Shown in pieces: positions 7,137-12,908 of a stretch of 12,908 bases of DNA (the stretch's first letter is position 1; the number at the start of each line of letters is the position of its first letter). Source of the stretch: Candidatus Aerophobota bacterium (GTDB taxonomy: Bacteria; Aerophobota; Aerophobia; Aerophobales; AE-B3A); contig JAUWRE010000006.1 in assembly GCA_030610725.1 (NCBI GenBank), forward strand, positions 1 through 12,908, given 5' to 3'. The position numbers were made by a program, and so were the translations under genes. The notes under the pieces were generated by a model. The model ran no database searches and was not told where the DNA came from. It saw only the letters and a list, made by a program, of their open reading frames with translations.

Positions 7137-7934
7137 ATGAAGAATGTTAGGGCAGTGGTTTTAGCAGCAGGCAAAGGAACACGGATGAGGTCAACTTTGA
7201 GTAAGTTGCTTCATCTTCACCCCATAAGTTCTCAGGCTTTAGTGGGGTTTACGGTGAATGCTTGCCTTGAAAGTGGGATAGAAAAAACCATTGTTGTAGT
7301 AGGATATCAGGCAGAAGAAGTAAAGTCTACTCTAGGGGAAGGATTTGAGTATGTCTATCAAGAGAAAAGACTGGGCACCGGAGATGCTCTTAAACGAGCT
7401 GTTTCTCTTCTTAGGGGTTTTAAGGGTGAGTTGGTGGTAGTGCCGGGAGATGCCCCCTTTATCACCTCCTTTATGCTCACTAAGTTAATCGAGCATCACC
7501 GACAGACAAAACCTGCAGCAACAGTATTGACCGCTCTTTTACCCGATCCGAGCCACTACGGGAGAATTGTTATGAATGGTTATATAGACGGTCATAGACA
7601 GGTAGAGAAAATTGTGGAAAGTAAAGATGCCAGTTCTAAAGAACTAGAAATCAAAGAGATAAACAGTGGAATCTATTGCTTTGATAATCAGAGACTTCTT
7701 CCTCTCCTTCCTCATTTAAGTCGTAGCAACAAGGGAGGAGAATACTATTTAACAGATGTAATCGAGCTTCTCAATAAACAGAAACTGAGAGTAGAGGCGA
7801 TGAAAGTTGAGGACCCACAGGTAGTTTTGGGAGTCAATACCCCAGGAGAACTAAAAAGAGCCTGGAAGATTTTAGGGAAAAGGATGGAACACAATGAAAC
7901 CAGCAAAGAAGAAATGGTCAGGAGATTAATATGA
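7137..7934 (+). CDS. UDP-GlcNAc pyrophosphorylase, GlmU N-terminal-domain type (no acetyltransferase domain)
   Basis: 265 residues, cytosolic. Should make UDP-GlcNAc from GlcNAc-1-phosphate and UTP, or a related UDP-sugar. GlmU-like marks: LAAGKGTRM (9-17), the conserved Lys23 before LLH, QEKRLGTGDAL (75-84), GDAPF with Asp105, YGRIV (141-145), IVESKDAS with Glu161, EINSGIY with Asn176, GGEYYLTD (200-207), and GVNT with Asn234. Asp105 and Asn234 fit the metal ligands known in GlmU. The protein stops where GlmU's left-handed beta-helix acetyltransferase half would begin, so it is a stand-alone uridylyltransferase. The loop that reads GKxM in GlmU is replaced by HPISSQ. AAAAGGAG (7121-7128) lies 8 bases before the ATG. 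The 104-base gap upstream may hold a promoter, but I see no convincing -35/-10 pair. The stop overlaps the next start (ATGA at 7931-7934). Confidence 0.88.
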   Translation: MKNVRAVVLAAGKGTRMRSTLSKLLHLHPISSQALVGFTVNACLESGIEKTIVVVGYQAEEVKSTLGEGFEYVYQEKRLGTGDALKRAVSLLRGFKGELVVVPGDAPFITSFMLTKLIEHHRQTKPAATVLTALLPDPSHYGRIVMNGYIDGHRQVEKIVESKDASSKELEIKEINSGIYCFDNQRLLPLLPHLSRSNKGGEYYLTDVIELLNKQKLRVEAMKVEDPQVVLGVNTPGELKRAWKILGKRMEHNETSKEEMVRRLI

Positions 7935-10780
7935 AGAGGTATTTGGTCAAAATCAAAAGAGCAGCTAACATATATACATATTTCCTACTTATCTCTCTCT
8001 TCCTCAGTCTAATCTTAGCAGCCAGTCTACCGGGTACTGCTCAGCCAAATGAGAAAAACAGTGAGGACAGTTTTGTCCCTGCTTTGATAGTAGTCGAAGG
8101 AGGAACAGGCCCGGCAGAAGAAGTAGCCCTACATCTAAGCCAGGAATTGGTTATGAATGATTTTGCAGTTACAGTAGGGATAACTCCTTATCTTAACAAA
8201 AAAGGACTAACCTCATCCGATTCTCAGGTCAAGGAGTTAAGGAATCTCTATAATCTATTTCCAGAGAGAATTAGTTTCGCGCTGCAAGGATTGGAACATA
8301 TAGAGAATGAACTTGAAGGACCTTTGTCCGAGCAGATTGATACTCTTTCCAGGGCTCAGAGCATTTTCACCCAGGCATTTAACCAGGACCAATACGGGTA
8401 CTTTCTCTTGGCCACCACCCTGCTTCCTTATGGACAATATAATTCAGACATAGCTGCTGCTGCCAGACAAGCCGGAATAAAAATGATAATTAGTAACAAG
8501 GCTAACGACTCTAATAGCTACTCCTTACTAGAGTGTGATGTAGCAGAAATTCATGCCCATAGTAAAGCGAGTATGATAGCTGACTGGGATTCTCTAAGGA
8601 TTAAATCGCCAGAAGAGTTTATCGAATCTATTAATGATGCAATCAAAGAGTCCTTCCCAGAAAATCCTCTGGTAATGATTGTTAATGCCGGTATTTTGCA
8701 TAGTCAACTAGGCGCAGAAAAGGCCAGGGAATATACTGATACTTTGATTAGCCTACTAGAGCAATTAAGAGAAAGAGAGGAAATACAATTCATAACCTCG
8801 GCAGAGTATTATGATAGATTCGTTGGAGGCAAGCAATATATAGTATTAAGATTGGATGATTACCAGACGTCTTACGGAAAATGGTTATTCGAAAAGATGG
8901 CAAATCGCATTGCAGAATTGGATGTTCCCTTGACAATAGGCATTATTACCAATACAGCAGACAAATTAAGTGAAGACTATCAAGCCATAGAATATCTCAA
9001 GTCTATGCTGGAGAAAGGATTAATCGAAGTAGCTCTAAATATTTATAGCAATAGGGAAGACGGGGAATTTACTCTTTCCTTGAATGAGCAAACAGATATG
9101 CTCAGAGATGCTTTACTGGAATCAGAGAAAATTCTCTCACATGATCAAGTATTCGGTATCATTCCTCCTTATGACAAGAGTAATGAGTTCATCTCAGAGG
9201 CAATCGAAACAGTCAATAGGGAGGGGCAGCGTGTGAGAGTAATATCTTCCGGCATAGTAGATAAATATATGTTTGGTTTTGACCCGCAAGGAATCTATCA
9301 TATTTCTCGCACTATAAGTCCTCTCAAATCCTACAGTCCACCCTATTCATTTTATTCGGTCGAGGAAATACTAACAAGCATAGGACATGACGATGCAGTT
9401 CTGAATATACATCCCTGGAACTTAGAGGAAGAAGAGAAACAAGATACAATTATTGAGGTTATCAAACATCTAAAAGAAAGACCCAACGTAGAATTTGTAA
9501 CTCTGAGAGACTTTTATTTCAATATAGACCCTACCTTAAGACTAGCACTGGGCGCCTGGAAATATTTTAAAGAAAACACTGAAAGTTCTACGGGCCTGGT
9601 TTATCCCAACGTTATTATAAATGATGATTACACTTATAAGAACCCTAAAGCGGCAATCTGGGACATAGCTTCCAGCTTATTGGGAATCGCTTCTGCGGAA
9701 AAACTGGGAATTATATCTCTCAAGGAAGGAATTCACAGGATAACAAAAATTCTAGATTTTCTACAAACATGCGAACTCTACCAGGGCCAATACCCCAACT
9801 TTACCTACGATGTCACTACAACTCAAATGGTGAAAGAAGGCCCGGGCATTGCCTGGGATGACCTGGCAAGGATGCTCACAGCTTTGAAAATCATCAAGAC
9901 TCATTACCCTTCTCTGGAAGATAACTGCAACAGTGTCATCGAGCGTTGGGTTCTTATTCCTGTAGAAGGTTTATACCAGCCTGATAAGGATGAAGAAATA
10001 TATAAGGAGGTAAAAACTTCTCCCTACTGGGATTACATGGATGCATCTTTTGGACTATGGGGATATAGAAACGAGCCAGTTTCTCTCTGGGCGAGTCTGA
10101 AGAATAAAATGTACGGTCTATTTTCTGGAAGTGAGCCAGATTATTACGACAGACTACTAATACCAGAATCATACATTCTCCAGGCAATTGAAATGGGTCA
10201 AACGGAAAAAGGTGAAGAAATTTTGGACCTTATACATAATGTTCAGGAGGCGCGATACAAACACGAAGGAATCATAACCTCTATTTCTGAAGGAGACCTG
10301 GATAGAAAGCCCTGGTTTGTTTATTGTGGTCTGGTAGTCAGTGAGGAAGGTTTCACTATCTGGCCGGTTGTGGGGTCAATCTGGCAAGATGGCGAAGGTT
10401 ACCCCGAATATAGATTTATTAGCAGCAAAGCCGCCATTGCCTGGCAGGCTCTAAAAGAGAATGATTATAGCAGGCTGTCCTATGACCTAATACGTAGGAA
10501 AGCCCTTAATTATCAGTTTGGTTTCTATACGGGAATATATGAAGAAAGCCAGAAAATTAATAATTCTCTTTCGGTGAACACAAATGGTATTATCCTGGAG
10601 TCACTCTGGTTTAAAAAGCGAGGCAAGATACCACTAGTTTATTCTGGACAGTCAGATGTTCCAGACGTAGAAGGGAACATGCTTTCCAGTATAGAGAAGA
10701 AAATAGGGTATTTTTATTCACAACTCCTGGAAAAACTAAAAATTAAATCAGAAGAAAATTATAATGTAAAGGAGGATTAA
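7931..10780 (+). CDS. Exported protein: two degenerate polysaccharide-deacetylase-like modules + DUF3131 domain
   Basis: 949 residues. A basic N-terminus and a hydrophobic core (about 15-33) form a signal peptide or anchor, with GTAQ near 35-38 as a possible cleavage site. Module 1 (about 48-295) has the deacetylase layout but EGGTG where the DD motif belongs, QGLEH (119-123) for HGYxH, and VNAGILH (251-257) near its end. Module 2 (about 300-530) keeps RLDD (307-310), IPPYD (411-415) and NIHPW (492-496), but has NIYSN (370-374) in place of HGYTH. The remainder matches DUF3131, a six-hairpin glycosidase-like family: TGLVYP (554-559), WDIASS (577-582), the IAWDDLARML region (640-649), ISEGDLDRKPWFVY (785-798) and ISSKAAIAWQAL (830-841). 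Both deacetylase modules lack a complete metal site, so glycan binding or scaffolding is more likely than catalysis there. The start is coupled to the uridylyltransferase, with AGGAG at 7920-7924. It probably acts on the polymer outside the membrane. Confidence 0.82.
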   Translation: MKRYLVKIKRAANIYTYFLLISLFLSLILAASLPGTAQPNEKNSEDSFVPALIVVEGGTGPAEEVALHLSQELVMNDFAVTVGITPYLNKKGLTSSDSQVKELRNLYNLFPERISFALQGLEHIENELEGPLSEQIDTLSRAQSIFTQAFNQDQYGYFLLATTLLPYGQYNSDIAAAARQAGIKMIISNKANDSNSYSLLECDVAEIHAHSKASMIADWDSLRIKSPEEFIESINDAIKESFPENPLVMIVNAGILHSQLGAEKAREYTDTLISLLEQLREREEIQFITSAEYYDRFVGGKQYIVLRLDDYQTSYGKWLFEKMANRIAELDVPLTIGIITNTADKLSEDYQAIEYLKSMLEKGLIEVALNIYSNREDGEFTLSLNEQTDMLRDALLESEKILSHDQVFGIIPPYDKSNEFISEAIETVNREGQRVRVISSGIVDKYMFGFDPQGIYHISRTISPLKSYSPPYSFYSVEEILTSIGHDDAVLNIHPWNLEEEEKQDTIIEVIKHLKERPNVEFVTLRDFYFNIDPTLRLALGAWKYFKENTESSTGLVYPNVIINDDYTYKNPKAAIWDIASSLLGIASAEKLGIISLKEGIHRITKILDFLQTCELYQGQYPNFTYDVTTTQMVKEGPGIAWDDLARMLTALKIIKTHYPSLEDNCNSVIERWVLIPVEGLYQPDKDEEIYKEVKTSPYWDYMDASFGLWGYRNEPVSLWASLKNKMYGLFSGSEPDYYDRLLIPESYILQAIEMGQTEKGEEILDLIHNVQEARYKHEGIITSISEGDLDRKPWFVYCGLVVSEEGFTIWPVVGSIWQDGEGYPEYRFISSKAAIAWQALKENDYSRLSYDLIRRKALNYQFGFYTGIYEESQKINNSLSVNTNGIILESLWFKKRGKIPLVYSGQSDVPDVEGNMLSSIEKKIGYFYSQLLEKLKIKSEENYNVKED
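10768..10775 (+). promoter_or_regulatory. Strong ribosome binding site inside the end of the preceding gene
   Basis: AAAGGAGG lies 5 bases before the ATG at 10781, and the preceding TAA (10778-10780) directly abuts that ATG. This supports coupled translation and confirms the start of the two-helix membrane protein. Confidence 0.8.
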
Positions 10781-11527
10781 ATGTTAGTCTTCAGTATCAT
10801 CAGTTTTGCCTTGAGTGGTTTTAGTCTGGTTGGCGGATTGGTAACCGAGGGGAGCATTCGTCTTTCCTTCCTGGTCGGCTCCATCCTCTTTCTTATTCTG
10901 GCTGGAGCACTTATCCTGGGACGAAGAGCAATAGAACGCTCGGGAAAGGATATCCCTTTTAATACTCGGCTGAGTGAGAAAGCGGGAAAGGAACCGGAAA
11001 TAGTGAAAGCTACCCCTCTTCCTCAAGGATCGGCTGAATTTCTCCGAGAACAGGACATGGTCTTTGGTCCGGATGGAAAAGGGGCTTTCTCAGTCAGTCT
11101 TTGGTCTGAGGAACACTCTAAGGACAGTCAGGAATCATTAGGGATGTCAGAACTTGATTATCTGTTTCTAGAGCTCGAGGGAGACTACAAATTAATCAGG
11201 AGGAAAGAACAAGCAAATGGAAAAGACTACCTTGTGCATACTTTTCAATCAGGCTATCAGGTAGACTTCAATCAAAGTCGATATATTGAGTTTAAGGAAA
11301 AAGAGGATAAAACATATTCATTGGAGATAAAGGTTGGTAAATTGAAGGGGAAAATCAATCGGATAGCCGCCGATATTCTCATAATAAGAGTTACCCTTCC
11401 GGCCAGAATAAATATGGCCAATTCTATGACTTACGAGGACAAGACAGTAGAATGGCAACTCACGGGCGTACATTTCAGAAAGGACCTTACATTAAAGGCT
11501 TTTACCGTACCATTTATCTTATCATAA
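10781..11527 (+). CDS. Two-helix membrane protein with LppM/DUF3153-like C-terminus
   Basis: 248 residues. Two hydrophobic helices (about 4-22 and 28-47) form a hairpin with a short loop (VTEGSIR), followed by GRRAIERSGK, a charged linker and a soluble beta-rich domain. The end of that domain, VTLPARINMANS at 204-215 then TVEWQLTG at 222-229, resembles the LppM/DUF3153 signature (VTLPG-V... then TVxW). That resemblance is weak but specific. By the positive-inside rule the Arg/Lys cluster after helix 2 suggests the soluble domain faces the cytoplasm, whereas LppM-type domains are normally outside, so topology is open. It directly abuts the DUF3131 gene and precedes the second kinase by 21 bases, so it belongs to this operon. 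Possible roles are an accessory subunit of the synthase or an anchor, both inferred from position only. Confidence 0.7.
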   Translation: MLVFSIISFALSGFSLVGGLVTEGSIRLSFLVGSILFLILAGALILGRRAIERSGKDIPFNTRLSEKAGKEPEIVKATPLPQGSAEFLREQDMVFGPDGKGAFSVSLWSEEHSKDSQESLGMSELDYLFLELEGDYKLIRRKEQANGKDYLVHTFQSGYQVDFNQSRYIEFKEKEDKTYSLEIKVGKLKGKINRIAADILIIRVTLPARINMANSMTYEDKTVEWQLTGVHFRKDLTLKAFTVPFILS

Positions 11528-11548
11528 GCTCAGGCAAAGGATAATAAG

Positions 11549-12908
11549 ATGAAGAGTTCTGTTTTTGAAAAAAGATTGTCACGAAGCAAGAAAATGTGGA
11601 GAGGTGAGTCTCAAGTAAATCTTCTGGTGCAAAACATACCAGATCCATTCAATATAATTGATTTCAATGGATATATCATGGATGTGAATTCTGCCTTTGA
11701 GAGAATTTACGGTTGGAAGAAAAATGAAGTTGTGCGGAAGTATATTCCTCTGGTCCCTCCCCGGCTAACTACACGTTTCTTTTCCTTCTTGAATGAAGTT
11801 AGGCAGAGCGAGAAAGTCTTCGGTTATGAAACCACCAGGTTGCGCAATGACCGATCCGAAATTGAGGTCAGTATCGACGCCTTCCTCATAATGGACCGAA
11901 AAGGTAAACCTGCTGCCATTGGAGAGATATCCCGCGATATTGCTCAACTCAAGAGAAAGGAATCTTTGGTTAAGGAATCCCAGGAAAGATGGAGAGCTTT
12001 AACTCACAATGTCTCCCACTTAATAATCACCGTAGATAGAGAGGGAGTGATTACCTTTATAAATCAGAAAATAAGACAACTTTTAGGTTATGATGTTGAG
12101 GAGGTCATAAATAGCTCCCTGTCAACTCTTATCAGCAATCAAGATTCGGAAGCTGCCGTAAAAGACATCGTGGAGGTGATTGGTAAAGGTCAGATGAAAT
12201 CCTGTGTCTATCGACTTAAACAAAAAAACGGCTTAACAGTTACCTATGCTATGGATTGGTCTCCTTTGAGAGAATCCTCAGGAAAAGTAGTGGGTGCAGT
12301 GGGGATGGGCAGAGATGTTACCAGAGAAAAAGAAAAAGAGGCGCAGCTACTTCAGTCAGAGAGACTTGACGCCTTGACAGATTTCGTAGGTGGCATAGCC
12401 CATCATTTCAACAACCTTATGACTGTTATTGTTCTGGGAGCTGATCTCATAGGTAAGGATATAAAGGAGCAAGACAATGAGGTAATTGAGGAAAGGCTGA
12501 AATTAATCAGCGAATCTTGTTTTCAAGGGACACAGAAAATAGATCGAATTCTGGAGTTCGTAGAAGGGCTCTCTGGTAAACAATCTCTAATGATAGATAT
12601 TGATGAGGTTGTCAAACAAGTACTTAGTCAGGTCTCAGTCTATCTTAAAGCTAAAAATATTCAGGTAAATACCAAATGGGGTAAGGTTCCTCAAGTTTTG
12701 GGTTGTTCCTCCCAGTTGCGCAAAGCTCTAACGGAAATAGTTATGAATGCCATTGAGGCTATGCCAAAAGATGGAAAGCTTGATGTGAAAACGGAAATGA
12801 AAGATGGTTATGCCACCTTGTCCATTGCTGACTCAGGAAGCGGGATGTCTGAGGAAGTTCGGAAAAAAATGTTCGAACCCTTCTTTACTACCAAGGAACC
12901 TACTAGGA
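11549..12908 (+). CDS. PAS-PAS sensor histidine kinase (3' end outside window)
   Basis: The frame opens at ATG 11549, with AAAGGA 7 bases upstream, and runs off the window after 453 codons. PAS 1 spans about residues 22-132 (NIIDFNGYIMDVN core, YETTRLRNDRSE), PAS 2 about 148-262 (IITVDREGVITFINQ). Then come the HisKA segment with GGIAHHFNNLMT (phospho-His285, followed by His286 instead of an acidic residue) and HATPase_c with N-box Asn400, G1 box ADSGSGM (427-433) and FEPFFTTKE (442-450). The rest of the ATP-binding domain lies beyond the window. There is no signal peptide or membrane helix, so it is a cytoplasmic sensor. It is a close paralogue of the kinase at 1-1149, lacking that copy's four-residue duplication. 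The gap of 21 bases to the preceding gene suggests it is transcribed with the polysaccharide genes and may sense the state that controls them. Its input ligand and its response regulator are unknown. Confidence 0.93.
   Translation, partial: MKSSVFEKRLSRSKKMWRGESQVNLLVQNIPDPFNIIDFNGYIMDVNSAFERIYGWKKNEVVRKYIPLVPPRLTTRFFSFLNEVRQSEKVFGYETTRLRNDRSEIEVSIDAFLIMDRKGKPAAIGEISRDIAQLKRKESLVKESQERWRALTHNVSHLIITVDREGVITFINQKIRQLLGYDVEEVINSSLSTLISNQDSEAAVKDIVEVIGKGQMKSCVYRLKQKNGLTVTYAMDWSPLRESSGKVVGAVGMGRDVTREKEKEAQLLQSERLDALTDFVGGIAHHFNNLMTVIVLGADLIGKDIKEQDNEVIEERLKLISESCFQGTQKIDRILEFVEGLSGKQSLMIDIDEVVKQVLSQVSVYLKAKNIQVNTKWGKVPQVLGCSSQLRKALTEIVMNAIEAMPKDGKLDVKTEMKDGYATLSIADSGSGMSEEVRKKMFEPFFTTKEPTR
11915..12908 (+). 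repeat. Direct gene-sized repeat, right copy (kinase paralogue)
   Basis: Aligns base for base with 1-1006 apart from one 12-base gap and scattered substitutions, in the same orientation. Both ends of the alignment are set by the window edges, so the full repeat is probably the whole kinase gene and may extend further. A pair like this could recombine and delete or amplify the roughly 11.9-kb segment between, although the divergence should make that infrequent. Confidence 0.9.

Noticed and set aside
1..12908. Composite transposon or genomic island bounded by the direct repeats
   Set aside because: The repeats are coding kinase paralogues with scattered divergence. There is no transposase, integrase, terminal inverted repeat or target-site duplication in the window.

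Overview
The window reads as a cell-surface polysaccharide locus of an AT-rich bacterium. Every gene lies on the + strand, is tightly packed, and most have a strong AAGGAG-type Shine-Dalgarno site. I see no transposase, tRNA, rRNA or CRISPR array, and nothing that fixes the phylum. The style (strong SD sites, AT-rich codons, PAS histidine kinases with an AHHFNN H-box) would fit an uncultivated or anaerobic lineage, but that is only an impression.

Layout. (1) 1-1149: the 3' part of a PAS/histidine-kinase gene, cut by the left window edge. (2) 1175-1285: a possible 36-codon hydrophobic small protein. (3) 1323-7032: a first gene block. It holds a membrane processive family-2 glycosyltransferase, then (ATGA overlap) a non-hydrolysing UDP-GlcNAc 2-epimerase (WecB type), then, past a perfect small hairpin, an exported fusion of a DUF2334-like deacetylase domain with a GH113-like glycosidase barrel. 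(4) 7137-11527: a second block. It holds a GlmU-type uridylyltransferase without the acetyltransferase half, then (ATGA overlap) an exported protein with two degenerate deacetylase-like modules and a DUF3131 domain, then (directly abutting) a two-helix membrane protein with an LppM/DUF3153-like end. (5) 11549-12908: a second PAS-PAS histidine kinase, cut by the right edge. It is a close paralogue of the left one, so the polysaccharide genes sit between two direct gene-sized repeats about 11.9 kb apart.

How the genes may work together (inference). The uridylyltransferase would supply UDP-GlcNAc and the epimerase would convert it to UDP-ManNAc. The glycosyltransferase would polymerise and extrude an N-acetylhexosamine glycan across the inner membrane. 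The exported deacetylase-hydrolase would trim or deacetylate the polymer outside the cytoplasmic membrane, and the DUF3131 protein would bind or cleave it. This logic parallels pga/ica (PgaB = deacetylase + hydrolase) and pel (PelA = hydrolase + deacetylase), but the domains are different. The dedicated epimerase suggests a ManNAc-containing product. The flanking kinases are soluble PAS sensors that may control the locus. No response regulator, outer-membrane porin or TPR export protein is inside the window. I judge this to be a candidate uncharacterised synthase-dependent exopolysaccharide system.
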